Below are positions 7,355-17,255 of a stretch of 40,900 nucleotides of DNA, in pieces. Under the pieces are notes generated by a model that worked only from the letters and a program-made list of their open reading frames with translations, made no database searches and was not told where the DNA came from. Position 1 is the stretch's first letter. Each line of letters begins with the position of its first letter. The translations under genes were made by a program, and so were the position numbers. This stretch comes from a virus: IMG/VR virus record IMGVR_UViG_3300027833_000099, positions 1 through 40,900 of that record. The stretch is one strand, 5' to 3'.

Positions 7355-10300
7355 TGGCTGAAAGTAATGAACCCTACAATGTAGTATTAGAGATTGGAGA
7401 GCTTGATGGAACTAAGAATATTTCTAATAATGTAATAATAGGGTATAATGATATAGATGTTTACCATGGATGTACTGAACCTGCAAATTCATCAGGAGAT
7501 ATGGGATTTAATCCTACTAATGCATTTCCTGATATATACAAGGAAGGTTATAGTGGAGCTTACATAGGTTATTATTGGGGAGTAGGAGATACTGCTCTTG
7601 GATGTTCTCAAACTCAAATACAGCCTAATTTAGCTGGAATAGCTTACGAGCCTTCTAGTAATGCTAAATTAATTATGTTTAACTTAGGTGTTGTTGGATT
7701 TAGCCCTCCCAATTTTCATAGACTAGAGCCTTGGAGTTGGGGTAATGGATTGCATAGGCCTTATAATGGTGTTCAACAAGCTAGACAAGGAGATTGGAAT
7801 GTTCAAGGTAGATGTCTTTATATAAAAAGAACTGTAGGTAGTGTAGTTACTATGTGTTTTGATATAGTAGACTCTTATGGTAACGATATGTTAATTGTAA
7901 AAGGTAATGGTGGAGATCATTTAGATGATTATGCTCAAATAGATAATATATGGCATGTAGGTAATCAAGCTTTTAATCATGAAGATTATACTTGGTATGT
8001 TTCTCCTTATGTTCATTCTGGGAAATGGGATAGTAGTGGAAACACATTAAGCTGGAATGCAGAAAGTCAGTCAAAAGCAATGTCTTATAGAGGTAAAATG
8101 TTTAGTGGTTCACAACAAAACTTAGAAATAAATGAATGTTTTGTAAATGAAGGTTATCTTGGATTAAGAGGATCAGATTTTAGAGAAGCTATAGTTGGAA
8201 CTAATTGGGATGATAATCAGCCAGGTATAAATACTGGATTGCAATCATGGGAAATTAAAATTACTGTAGCTTCAATAGTAAATGCTAAAATTCAACTTTT
8301 TGAAGGAACTCCTGAAAATTCAGCTATAACTTCTGGATTAACTAATGGTTTTGAAATTGTAACTCCTGGTGTTTATACTGTTTGTCTGGCAGCATTACCT
8401 CATAGTGCTGTTTGGAAAGGAAAAAATAATAGTGGTAATTTTGCACTTGCTGATACTGGCATGGAAAGAGTTGCAGGAAGTCCATTGCCTGAATTTGCTG
8501 ATATGATGGATGGTCAGCTAACACTTTTAAATGTTGAGCAAATAGATTCTGGTGCTGGTGCAAGTGTAATTATAGAATCAATAGAACTTAATAAAAAAGA
8601 TCCAGACTTAAGAAGAGAGCAAGAGCCTATTTATGGATCAACTCTTGATTATGATGTTGATAATTACAAATGGAATTTTCTTGAAGTATTTGAAAGTGAA
8701 GGAGTGCCTTTATCTTTAAATTTTAGTGTAGGAGATATTAGTGATATTTCAAAAAGAACTGCTGGATATTCAAAAACATTTATGTTACCAGCAAGTCCTC
8801 ATAATAATTCAGTTTTAACACCAATGTTAGGTGTAAACTCAGAAAAAAGAACTATTGGATGGCAAAGAGGTAGGGTTAAAGCAAATGGAGTTCATGTCTT
8901 TGAAGGATTAATGCGTATAGAAGAAGGTAATACTGCAAATGGAGGTTTTTACAAATGTCATATAGTTGAAGATACTATTGATTGGACTGAAGAATTAGGA
9001 GAAGGTAAATTATGTGATATACTTATGTTGGGTGAAGATTGGAATGGTCAAGTTTCTCCTACAACATCAAAAAACTCTGAGTTGGTACAATTAAGCTGGT
9101 TATTTAACAAACCATTTCCTACAAAAGATGAAACTGGAGTTGAGATTCCTGCTCAACCTTGGTTTTGGGGATTAGCTCAATACGGAGAATGGTATCACAA
9201 ATCTATAAATACTGCTAATAAACAATATACTCATAATGCTCAAGATTTTCATCCAGTTGTTTATACTAAAATCTTAGTAGACAAAATATTTGAATCTATT
9301 GGTTATACTGTAGAAAGTAGATTTTTTAACAGTACAACAGCACATTTACTATGCCAACCTTTTGGTGCTGGAGAATCATATTTAATTTCTAATAATATTT
9401 TTGGTTCTAATGGTGATTATTATGCAAAAGCCAAAATATCAGGAAGTCATCAAGCTGATGACCTTTTAGGACAATCTAACTTTAAAAATGGTGGATATAT
9501 TCCTCAAAATGGTCATAATAGAACTTGGTACCCTTCAATACATATACATAGTGATTTAAGTAATTGCCTTTCTGGTAATGGTGGTACTGGATCGGCTTAT
9601 GGATCTTCTAACCATGGCTATACAGTTCCTTTCGCTGGAGATTACAAAATGGTTCTTTCTGGGGATATAGATGTTAGTTATGGAACATTTGGAGATGGTG
9701 GACATGTAAGGATTCATTTTTTAAAAAATGGTGTAGTTCAAGGAGATGTATGGTGGGGACAATTACCAGGATTGGGAGATCATGGCCTTCATGCTTATGC
9801 AGATGATATTACAATGACTGGATGCCAAGCTGGAGATGTATTAAGTTGGAGAATAGTAGCAGAATCATATATGTATGCATATAAATATTGGGTTAGAGGT
9901 GTAGGTATGGAAGCCCTAGTTTATCCTTTAGCATCTGGAGGAATACCATCTGTAGATGTAAATAATAATCAAATATTAAGTTGTGAAACAAAACAAATTG
10001 ATTTATTAAAAGGATTGACAGAAATGTTTAATCTTCAATGGAAAGCAGATGCTATTAATAGAACTATTCATATAGAGCCTTATAATGATTTTTTTGGTAG
10101 TGGAGAAACAAAAGATTGGTCTGAAAAATTAGATGTTTCTAAATGGAATGATAAATTTATAGTAGAAGAACTAGCTAAAGAAATAGTATTTAGATACACT
10201 AGAGATAGTGGAGATGAATTAATAGAAGTTATTGATCGCTGGAGAGAAAATGTAGGAAAAGGTGAATATCAAACTCATATTGAAATTCAAAGTGAAAGAT

Positions 10301-11565
10301 TTAGAAAAAAAACTGTAGAGCTTGGAACAAAAGAAGTTGCTATTTCAGTAAGAACAAACCAATATGGAGTTCAGCCTAATCCTTCTCAACATTCTAATGG
10401 TCATTATGGTTGGGGAGATCAGTCTTGGAATAATCCTGCTACTAAAAAAGCAAATCCAATAATGCCTATTTATTGGTATGATGATGGAGGATCTATAAAT
10501 ACAGCAGCTAGACCTGAAAGAATAAGGTTTCCTAAAATGAAATTAAGAATATTAAATCATTACAGTTTACTAAATGGGCATCATAATGAACAACCTGATT
10601 GGTGGATGGATAGCTCTTCAACTAAAAGATCAACTCATAAATGTAGTCCTTACCAATGGGAAAATGATGCTGGATTTGCTCAAACTAAAGATGAATATCC
10701 TTACATGGATTGGGTAGATGGCTGGAAGCAGGGTATTGATACAGATCCTTATTGCTTATCATGGTGTAATCATGATGATCAAAATGGTAAAGAAAGTTTA
10801 GGTCTTTTTGAAAAGTATTGGAGAGTTGCTTATGAAAAAATGAATGGTGGTTCTGTTTTAAGAACAGCATATTTTAATCTTACTCCTATTGATATTGCAA
10901 CATTTGATTTTAGAGATTTAATTCATTTAAGAATTGATAGTGTTTCAACATATTGGACTGTAAATAAAATAATTGATTATCAACCTAATAAAAACACACT
11001 TACTAAAGTAGAGCTTTTAGAATTTAAACAAGCAAAAGATTTTGCAAGAGAATATTCTGGAAATGTAGAAAAAAGAAAATTAGATTTAAGTGGTGCTCCT
11101 GGTAAAACAAAAAATTCTTTAAAAAGAAGTGGAGGTTTTGCAATAGAAAACGAAACCAATAATACTGCTTTAGGAAAAGGTGTTGCTATAGGTACTGGTG
11201 TTGTAGCTAATGACAATCAAACTGTACTTGGAAGGTTTAATAACCCTAACACTACAGATATATTTCAAGTAGGAATGGGAACAAGTGATGATGACAGACA
11301 TACTGCTTTTTCAATTAGCCAGGATGGTTGTGTAAAGATTGGAGGAGGAGAAATTTATGTAGAAGAAGCAGATGGAACAATACATGATTTAATTATTAAA
11401 AAAGATCCTTATCAAGTGGCAGAAAGAGAGATAAATGAAAATGGAGATAATGTTATAAAATCAGTTGAATTTACAGATACAGACATAGAAAAACTTTTTT
11501 CATCAGAACAAACACAAGAAGAAAAAGATAATAAAAATAAAATACAAGGGGGTTCTAAATATTAA
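7354..11565 (+). CDS. Large tail-tip / receptor-binding protein
   Basis: 1403 aa, the largest gene. Residues about 1-430 and 755-850 look like jelly-roll or carbohydrate-binding-type beta domains. Residues about 877-1000 (ILSCETKQIDLLKGLTEMF, then TIHIEPYNDFF) resemble the hub/Tal-type core of phage tail tips. Near residues 1262-1300, a block with ALGKGVAIGTGV and QTVLGRFNNP resembles head repeats of trimeric adhesins and ends of phage spike proteins. The C-terminus is acidic and lysine-rich. It probably forms the tip that contacts the cell surface. Domain names are from pattern reading only. Confidence 0.55.
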   Translation: MAESNEPYNVVLEIGELDGTKNISNNVIIGYNDIDVYHGCTEPANSSGDMGFNPTNAFPDIYKEGYSGAYIGYYWGVGDTALGCSQTQIQPNLAGIAYEPSSNAKLIMFNLGVVGFSPPNFHRLEPWSWGNGLHRPYNGVQQARQGDWNVQGRCLYIKRTVGSVVTMCFDIVDSYGNDMLIVKGNGGDHLDDYAQIDNIWHVGNQAFNHEDYTWYVSPYVHSGKWDSSGNTLSWNAESQSKAMSYRGKMFSGSQQNLEINECFVNEGYLGLRGSDFREAIVGTNWDDNQPGINTGLQSWEIKITVASIVNAKIQLFEGTPENSAITSGLTNGFEIVTPGVYTVCLAALPHSAVWKGKNNSGNFALADTGMERVAGSPLPEFADMMDGQLTLLNVEQIDSGAGASVIIESIELNKKDPDLRREQEPIYGSTLDYDVDNYKWNFLEVFESEGVPLSLNFSVGDISDISKRTAGYSKTFMLPASPHNNSVLTPMLGVNSEKRTIGWQRGRVKANGVHVFEGLMRIEEGNTANGGFYKCHIVEDTIDWTEELGEGKLCDILMLGEDWNGQVSPTTSKNSELVQLSWLFNKPFPTKDETGVEIPAQPWFWGLAQYGEWYHKSINTANKQYTHNAQDFHPVVYTKILVDKIFESIGYTVESRFFNSTTAHLLCQPFGAGESYLISNNIFGSNGDYYAKAKISGSHQADDLLGQSNFKNGGYIPQNGHNRTWYPSIHIHSDLSNCLSGNGGTGSAYGSSNHGYTVPFAGDYKMVLSGDIDVSYGTFGDGGHVRIHFLKNGVVQGDVWWGQLPGLGDHGLHAYADDITMTGCQAGDVLSWRIVAESYMYAYKYWVRGVGMEALVYPLASGGIPSVDVNNNQILSCETKQIDLLKGLTEMFNLQWKADAINRTIHIEPYNDFFGSGETKDWSEKLDVSKWNDKFIVEELAKEIVFRYTRDSGDELIEVIDRWRENVGKGEYQTHIEIQSERFRKKTVELGTKEVAISVRTNQYGVQPNPSQHSNGHYGWGDQSWNNPATKKANPIMPIYWYDDGGSINTAARPERIRFPKMKLRILNHYSLLNGHHNEQPDWWMDSSSTKRSTHKCSPYQWENDAGFAQTKDEYPYMDWVDGWKQGIDTDPYCLSWCNHDDQNGKESLGLFEKYWRVAYEKMNGGSVLRTAYFNLTPIDIATFDFRDLIHLRIDSVSTYWTVNKIIDYQPNKNTLTKVELLEFKQAKDFAREYSGNVEKRKLDLSGAPGKTKNSLKRSGGFAIENETNNTALGKGVAIGTGVVANDNQTVLGRFNNPNTTDIFQVGMGTSDDDRHTAFSISQDGCVKIGGGEIYVEEADGTIHDLIIKKDPYQVAEREINENGDNVIKSVEFTDTDIEKLFSSEQTQEEKDNKNKIQGGSKY

Positions 11566-11575
11566 AAATAAATAA

Positions 11576-14500
11576 ATGGCTACAGAAACAACTCTATATA
11601 GATTTAAAGCTAATCTCAAGGAATTAATATTACTTAATACAAAGCTTAAGGAAGCAACAGCCCAGTTAAAACTTTTAAAAAGTGGAACAGCACAATATGC
11701 TGCTACCTCTAAACAAATGTCTACTATGACTGCTCAAATGGGCAGAACATCTAGTGCTATTAAAAAAACTACTGCATCTACTAAAAGATTAAATTCTTCT
11801 GGGATTAGAATGGTATCTATATTTAAGTCTGCAAGTATAGCTATTGCTGCTGCATTTGCCTTTAGAGCTATTATTAGTGGTATAAAGGGTGTTATTACTG
11901 TCTTTGCTAAGTTTGAAGAGCAGATGGCTGCTGTAAGGGCTATTTCAGGAGCTACTGATGAACAGTTTAAAGAATTATCAGCTAGTGCTAAAGAATTAGG
12001 TAGAACAACAGTTTTTACTGCTATACAAGTAGCACAACTACAAGAAGAATTTGCTCGTTTAGGTTTTACTACTCCAGAAATATTAGCAGCTCAAGATGCA
12101 ACATTAGATTTAGCTGCTGCAACTGGTGAAAGTTTATCTTCAGCAGCAGCCATTGCAGGATCATCATTAAGAGCTTATGGATTAGAAGCATCACAAGTAG
12201 TTAGAGTAACAAATGTCATGGGAGCTTCTTTTACTGGTTCAGCTTTAAATCTTGAAAGATTTACGCAATCTATGAAGTTTGCAGCTCCAGTAGCAAAGAC
12301 AGCAGGATTTACTATTGAAGAAACAAGTGCAATGTTAATGACATTGGCTGATGCTGGTATTCATGGATCTATTGCTGGTAATGCACTAAAAAATGTTTTT
12401 ATAAGATTAGGTGATGCTAACTCTTCATTAAACAAAAGCATAGGTCATACTGTTCAGGGACTACCTCAACTTATAGTAGAGCTTGAGAGAATGAAGGAAG
12501 AAACTTTTAATCTTACAGATGCAACTACTCTTCTTGACAAAAGGTCTGCTCCAGCATTCTTAATATTAATTGATAATATTGAAAAATTAAAATTATCAAG
12601 CGATTTATTAAATCAAGCTGAAGGAGATATAAATAGAATGGCATCTATTAGACTTGATACTCTTACTGGAGATTTTACATTATTAAAGTCTGCAACAGAA
12701 GGTTTGGGTATTGCTATAGGAGAAACATTTAATTTAGCATTAAGAGAGTCTACAACTGGATTAACAAAATGGGTTCAAAGTTTAGCAGAAAGTGATAAAT
12801 TTTTAAATGGAGTAAATGGAACTTTTAGAGCATTATCATTTTTAATAAAAGGTTATATAGCAAGATTAGCTATAATGAGAATAACACAAATAGCTACTGG
12901 TAGATCAGTAGTTAGTTTAACTAGATTTATGCAAGTTTTTCAAGTACACCTAAGAAGAGGAACAGCAGCAGTTTATGCACAAACTATAGCATTACAAGGT
13001 TTAAAGGTAGCATTAGCTACTACTGGTATAGGATTACTTATAGTTGGTCTAGGAGAATTAGTGGCTTGGTTAGGAAAAACAGATGATAGCATGAGAGAAG
13101 CTAAATTTAATGTAGAAAGATTAAATGAAGCTTTTAATGATGAAATGAAAACTGTAAAAGAACTAGGTACATTTACAGAAGAAAGACATGATGCTCTTAG
13201 AGAAATGACAGCAACCTATGGAGATCTAGTTGGAATGATAGATTTAGAAATACTTTCTCTTGAAGAATTAAAAAAAGTAAGAGATATTGTAAATTCAGGT
13301 TCAGGGGAACAAGTATTAATTGATGCTGCTAATAATAGAATCAAGAAAATAGAAGAAGAGAGAAATGCAGCAGATGCTGCTTTTATAGCAGAAATAGATA
13401 GGTTGGAACAAACTGGAGAAGCTGGGAAAAAATTGGTTAAAAACCTTAATTTTAATCCTACTCAGCAATTTTCACAACCTTTTAATGAAATTAAAATTTC
13501 TAATAATGAAGCTATTGAAGAACAACAAAGAAGAAGAGAAGCTATGCTTGAGAGCAAGAATCAAGAAATAGAGGATCAAATTAAATATGTAGAAGAAAAA
13601 CAAGCATCAAGGGATGAAGATATAGCGAATCAAGCTGAAGCTAACGGAATTGACCTGAAAGGACAAGAAAGCTATAGACAAAAAGAAAGAATGATAAATC
13701 TTTCTGCTCTTGAAGATTTTAGAGTAAAGACATTTAAAGAACAAGAAGTAATCCAAAGTAAAGCAAAAGTTAGATTAGAAGATTTACAAAGAGCTAGAGA
13801 TTTACTAAATGCTTCACAAGAGTTAGATAAAATAAAAGCAAAAGGTGATGATGAAACTACAGCTAAATACCAGGCATTATACACTAAAATGTGGAATAAC
13901 ACAAGTAAAGAAGGTAAAGCTTTTTATGATGAATTTGTTTCTCAGCAAGGAACTATAAATGTAAAAATATCTGAGTTCAGAAAATTTGTTACAAATCTTT
14001 CTAAATCATTAACTAAAAATGGTGATGCCTTTGATAAATCAGGTCTTTCAGGTTTTAAATTAAACAAAACAAAAGACAGATTAAAAGAATTAATGGATGT
14101 TCAAATTAAAACTATTAATGATGTGCTTGTAAGACAAGCTGATGCTGCTGATCAAGGTTATCTTTTAAAGATGCAACAATATAATGATGAAGAAGAATTA
14201 ATAAGAACAAATCAGGAGTCTATTGGGATTATTATGGGTAAAAGTAATGTTGCCCAAATACAAGCAGACATAAAAGCAAATAGAAATAAGTTTGCCACTT
14301 TGAAGAACATGAATGAAGATGAATGGAATGATTTAATGGCTAAGACTGGAGTAAAAAAAGAAGAGCTTACTGCTGTATTGCTTAAACTACAAGGAGAAGA
14401 AGATGCTAAATTAGAAACAAACTTAGAGCTACAATCTGCTACTTTTGATTACTGGGAAAATGAAAAGTTAAAAATTGCATATAAAACTAACAAAAGAGAT

Positions 14501-15592
14501 ATAGATGCAATAAGAGATAAAAACAAAACTGAATTAGCAATGATGGATACCAGTCTTGTTAATATAGGTAAAGTATGGAAAAAAAGAGCTTCACTTGCCA
14601 CTCAAACTAATACAGAAGAATTAGCTGATATAAAGACAAGAGAAAAATTAGGTATTATAACAGAATTAGAAGCAAATGCAGAGAGATTAGCTGCTGCAAA
14701 AACTCTTTCTGATGAAATGAATGCTATTGAAGATGCAAGGATAGGTAAAATGAAAGAGGTTTATTCCCAAATCTCTGGAATGATATTAAGTGTATTTAAC
14801 AATATAGCTGAAGCAAGAATAGCAGATTTAGAAACAGATTTTACTACTACATCAGAAAATGAACAAACTAAGTTTGACAGAAAACTTGAAATAGCAGAAG
14901 CAGCAGGACAAGATACTCAAGGAATGGAAGAAGAGCATTCTATGAAAATGTTAGCATTAGAAAGGCAAAAAGAATTTGATATAACAGAAATTAAGAGAAA
15001 GCAGTTTATGATGGAGAAAGCCAATAATGTTGTAATGGCTGTTATTAATGGAGCACAAGCTATTACTAAAGTAACAGCACAAACTGGTATTGGTGCTATT
15101 GCTGCTGCTCCTTTAACATCTGCATTAGTAGCTGCTCAAATAGGAATGATAATGGCACAAAAGTTTGTTGGTGCTAAAGGTGGTATTACTCCTAGTGCAA
15201 CATCAGATGGAACTTTAGAGAAGTTTGCTGCTGGAGGAATGGTTCATGGAAAATCACATGCACAAGGAGGGGAAAAATTTAAAGCAGGAGGTAGAGTTGT
15301 AGAGTTAGAAGGTGGTGAAGCTGTAATCAATAAAAAATCTACAGCAATGTTTAAGACTCAGTTATCTTCTATGAATGTTGCTGGAGGGGGTAAAAAGTTT
15401 GCTTTAGGAGGAATATCTCCTGGTACTAAAACACAAATGGATTCAGCTACAGATGGATGGAAAGCTAAAGATGTTGCTAACTTAATATCTGGTGCTATAA
15501 ATTCACAACAAGTTTTTGTTTCAGAATCAGAAATAACTACTTCACAATCAGTTGTTGAAATCTCTGAAGGTAGAGCTTCATTATTTTCATAA
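11576..15592 (+). CDS. Tail tape measure protein
   Basis: 1338 aa. Residues about 80-280 match the phage minor tail protein / tape measure domain: FEEQMAAVRAISGATDEQF, then ELGRTTVFTAIQVAQLQEEF and LADAGIHGSIAGNALKNVF. A hydrophobic helix follows near residues 480-500 (ALATTGIGLLIVGLGELVAW). Most of the rest is charged coiled coil, as expected of a ruler that sets tail length. The C-terminus has the Gly-rich AAGGMVHGKSHAQGG and VELEGGEAVINKKS motifs frequent at tape-measure ends. By the usual 1.5 Å per residue rule the tail would be roughly 200 nm. It lies after the tip genes, the reverse of the lambda order. Confidence 0.92.
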   Translation: MATETTLYRFKANLKELILLNTKLKEATAQLKLLKSGTAQYAATSKQMSTMTAQMGRTSSAIKKTTASTKRLNSSGIRMVSIFKSASIAIAAAFAFRAIISGIKGVITVFAKFEEQMAAVRAISGATDEQFKELSASAKELGRTTVFTAIQVAQLQEEFARLGFTTPEILAAQDATLDLAAATGESLSSAAAIAGSSLRAYGLEASQVVRVTNVMGASFTGSALNLERFTQSMKFAAPVAKTAGFTIEETSAMLMTLADAGIHGSIAGNALKNVFIRLGDANSSLNKSIGHTVQGLPQLIVELERMKEETFNLTDATTLLDKRSAPAFLILIDNIEKLKLSSDLLNQAEGDINRMASIRLDTLTGDFTLLKSATEGLGIAIGETFNLALRESTTGLTKWVQSLAESDKFLNGVNGTFRALSFLIKGYIARLAIMRITQIATGRSVVSLTRFMQVFQVHLRRGTAAVYAQTIALQGLKVALATTGIGLLIVGLGELVAWLGKTDDSMREAKFNVERLNEAFNDEMKTVKELGTFTEERHDALREMTATYGDLVGMIDLEILSLEELKKVRDIVNSGSGEQVLIDAANNRIKKIEEERNAADAAFIAEIDRLEQTGEAGKKLVKNLNFNPTQQFSQPFNEIKISNNEAIEEQQRRREAMLESKNQEIEDQIKYVEEKQASRDEDIANQAEANGIDLKGQESYRQKERMINLSALEDFRVKTFKEQEVIQSKAKVRLEDLQRARDLLNASQELDKIKAKGDDETTAKYQALYTKMWNNTSKEGKAFYDEFVSQQGTINVKISEFRKFVTNLSKSLTKNGDAFDKSGLSGFKLNKTKDRLKELMDVQIKTINDVLVRQADAADQGYLLKMQQYNDEEELIRTNQESIGIIMGKSNVAQIQADIKANRNKFATLKNMNEDEWNDLMAKTGVKKEELTAVLLKLQGEEDAKLETNLELQSATFDYWENEKLKIAYKTNKRDIDAIRDKNKTELAMMDTSLVNIGKVWKKRASLATQTNTEELADIKTREKLGIITELEANAERLAAAKTLSDEMNAIEDARIGKMKEVYSQISGMILSVFNNIAEARIADLETDFTTTSENEQTKFDRKLEIAEAAGQDTQGMEEEHSMKMLALERQKEFDITEIKRKQFMMEKANNVVMAVINGAQAITKVTAQTGIGAIAAAPLTSALVAAQIGMIMAQKFVGAKGGITPSATSDGTLEKFAAGGMVHGKSHAQGGEKFKAGGRVVELEGGEAVINKKSTAMFKTQLSSMNVAGGGKKFALGGISPGTKTQMDSATDGWKAKDVANLISGAINSQQVFVSESEITTSQSVVEISEGRASLFS

Positions 15593-15612
15593 TTTAATAT
15601 AATATTTGTAAC

Positions 15613-15849
15613 ATGAAAGATTTAAGGAAATTATTTTATCAGTTAATTTTAGGAAAAGGAATTAAAATCGCTTCTAAAGAACTTTATGAAGAAAGGATGT
15701 CTATATGTAGGAGCAACCCTTGTAATGTCTACCAGAACCCTCTAAAGCTTAATGTGCTTGAAAAATGTGGTGCTTGTGGATGTTTCTTGAGAGCTAAGAA
15801 CAATATAGATGAAGATTTTATAAAGTGCCCAAAAAACTGGTGGAGATAA
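15613..15849 (+). CDS. Small zinc-ribbon-like protein
   Basis: 78 aa with six cysteines: C32 and C37, then C52, C55, C57 (KCGACGCF), and C72 before a Trp-Trp end (KCPKNWWR). The spacing suggests a zinc-binding fold and resembles a small family often found after tail genes in Bacteroidetes phages, where CGCF.AK...CP..KW is typical. The box AATATTTG ends at 15608, four bases before ATG 15613. Abuts the next gene (stop 15849, start 15850). Function unknown. Confidence 0.55.
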   Translation: MKDLRKLFYQLILGKGIKIASKELYEERMSICRSNPCNVYQNPLKLNVLEKCGACGCFLRAKNNIDEDFIKCPKNWWR

Positions 15850-16170
15850 ATGCCAAATAGCATAGAGGTTATTGAAGAGTTTAAAGACTCTGTATTTAAA
15901 GAATCTATTATAAGGTGGGGTAATGATTTTACAGTTAAAGATTTAGTTTATCATCTAATTGAAAATGGAATCATCTCTCCTAAAACTTTAAGAAATTATA
16001 TGATGTTTAAAGATTTTGATAAATTTTTAATACAAAATCATGGGCATATAGGACATACATTTATGGATCTATCTATTAAGCATAATATATGTGAAAAGCA
16101 ATGTAGAAATATTATCTACAAGCAAAGATATAAAATGAATAAAGACTTTAATATAAAAAGAGAAGATTAA
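15850..16170 (+). CDS. Small protein with a possible helix-turn-helix
   Basis: 106 aa, not recognised. The C-terminal part (about 74-100: DLSIKHNICEKQCRNIIY) reads like a helix-turn-helix ending in basic residues, and residues 28-50 form another helical pair (VKDLVYHLIENGIISPKTL). It could be a small DNA-binding regulator. It starts directly after the zinc-ribbon gene and its last four bases overlap the end of the convergent resolvase gene, so there is no room for a terminator between the opposing operons. Confidence 0.45.
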   Translation: MPNSIEVIEEFKDSVFKESIIRWGNDFTVKDLVYHLIENGIISPKTLRNYMMFKDFDKFLIQNHGHIGHTFMDLSIKHNICEKQCRNIIYKQRYKMNKDFNIKRED

Positions 16171-16547
16171 TATATCCTTACTTCTATGTCTTTGTAAAAC
16201 TCAATAGATCCTTCTTCACTCCAAACTTTTTTTGAATAAACAGTATGTATATGCGAATCCTCTTCAAGAAGAGCATCCATTAATCCTTTTAAAAGATTGT
16301 CAATATCTGGTCTTTGCTGATGATGTTTACCCAACATTTGAGCTTTCTTTTTTTTACTCCAAGAAGGTGGCATAGGTATATTAAAAACACAATATATGTC
16401 ATTGCCTAAGTTAAAGTCATTTTGACTAGACCAGTTTTTTATATGATCTTTATATTCCCAATATTTTAAAACGATAGGTCTTTTTTTCCAAGAATCAGCT
16501 TGTGTCATTCTTGGTTTAGCCATTCCTTTTTTGGGATATAAAATCAT
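16167..16547 (-). CDS. rusA: RusA-type Holliday junction resolvase
   Basis: 126 aa. RusA-family endonucleases cut four-way DNA junctions and debranch phage DNA before packaging. The family signature is at residues 80-97: RPDIDNLLKGLMDALLEEDS, with D81, D83, D91 and D97 as candidate metal ligands. The basic N-terminus (KPRMTQADSWKKRP) and the KKKKAQM loop are also typical. Last gene of the leftward early operon; its start overlaps the stop of the upstream gene by one base. Confidence 0.82.
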   Translation of the reverse strand: MILYPKKGMAKPRMTQADSWKKRPIVLKYWEYKDHIKNWSSQNDFNLGNDIYCVFNIPMPPSWSKKKKAQMLGKHHQQRPDIDNLLKGLMDALLEEDSHIHTVYSKKVWSEEGSIEFYKDIEVRIY

Positions 16548-16807
16548 TATTTCATAAAAGGAACTGGATTGCTTATTTTCATTGCTTCTTCTTTACCTAC
16601 TTCCTGACAAACTATTTCTAAATTATAAGTGCCATCATAAACGATTCCAACAACTTTCATTTTACCATCTTTTTCAATTTTTTCTACATGCTCTACTAAA
16701 TCACTTCTTAAAAAAATTCCTCCTTTAGCTGCTCCAGTAGCATCTAAATCTATAAAAGCTCTAACATTTTCCCCTAGTTCTTCTTTTAAATTTTCTTTAT
16801 TTTCCAT
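16547..16807 (-). CDS. Small early protein, paralogue of 17256-17540
   Basis: 86 aa from ATG 16807 (an in-frame TTG lies two codons upstream). Not recognised. It shares with the gene at 17256-17540 a GG-F start, an 'H..KL/dAIEkIeK' helix and the block VVGIVYDGTYNLEI, so the two are diverged paralogues. Compact alpha/beta, about 60 conserved residues. The start overlaps the end of a 59-aa Cys-rich gene by 11 bases, and the stop abuts the resolvase. Perhaps a small regulatory or anti-host protein, by position only. Confidence 0.55.
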   Translation of the reverse strand: MENKENLKEELGENVRAFIDLDATGAAKGGIFLRSDLVEHVEKIEKDGKMKVVGIVYDGTYNLEIVCQEVGKEEAMKISNPVPFMK

Positions 16808-16976
16808 TTTCAATTTTATTTAATTTTAACATGTGATTATATTTCTTTAAACAATTAGCATGAACTACTTTTTCATCATCAGCTCTTTTTCTATTGCATG
16901 GGCAACCTTTAAAGCCTTGATTACACATAGGGCATAAATCTTTTAAATCTGGCTGCAATATATTAGATCTTTTCAT
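16797..16976 (-). CDS. Short Cys-rich zinc-finger-like protein
   Basis: 59 aa, easily missed because of its size. Cysteines at about 15, 18, 25, 27 and 42 (LCPMCNQGF, then GCPCNRK, later HANC) suggest a zinc knuckle. Starts at ATG 16976 inside the end of the upstream gene (14-base overlap) and ends inside the start of the downstream gene (11-base overlap), which is the tight packing expected of a real gene in this operon. Not recognised. Confidence 0.55.
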   Translation of the reverse strand: MKRSNILQPDLKDLCPMCNQGFKGCPCNRKRADDEKVVHANCLKKYNHMLKLNKIENGK

Positions 16977-17166
16977 CTTCTTTATTTTTCAACTTATCCA
17001 TTATTGTCTTTAGTTTAGTTTCTACAGCTCCATCTACACTTGAGTTATAAGTACCCCAATCTCCTGGCCAAACTTTAACTCCTTTTAATCTTCTTTTAGT
17101 TTTTATGTTGTCTTGCTTTCTTCTCTCAACATAATCTTCATAAGATTCATTTTCTTTTCTTTTCAT
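16963..17166 (-). CDS. Small basic early protein
   Basis: 67 aa, charged. The N-terminal helix SYEDYVERRKQDNIKTKRRL is followed by KVWPGDWGTYN and a Lys/Asp-rich helical tail. Short proteins with this 'ESYEDYV.R...K...LKG..VWPG..GTY' layout occur in other phages as far as I recall, without known function. Member of the leftward operon. Confidence 0.5.
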   Translation of the reverse strand: MKRKENESYEDYVERRKQDNIKTKRRLKGVKVWPGDWGTYNSSVDGAVETKLKTIMDKLKNKEDEKI

Positions 17167-17255
17167 AATCCTCTAAATTTTCAAATAATTTGTTTTTATA
17201 TCCATAGTTTGCACTTAAACACATTTTAACAAGCTCAATAATATTTTTAAAAAAA
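17167..17255 (-). other. Short gap in the leftward operon
   Basis: Contains a 25-codon frame (17224 to 17147, minus strand) opening MCLSANYGYK and overlapping the next gene by 20 bases. It could be a leader or coupling peptide, but nothing else supports it. Confidence 0.25.
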
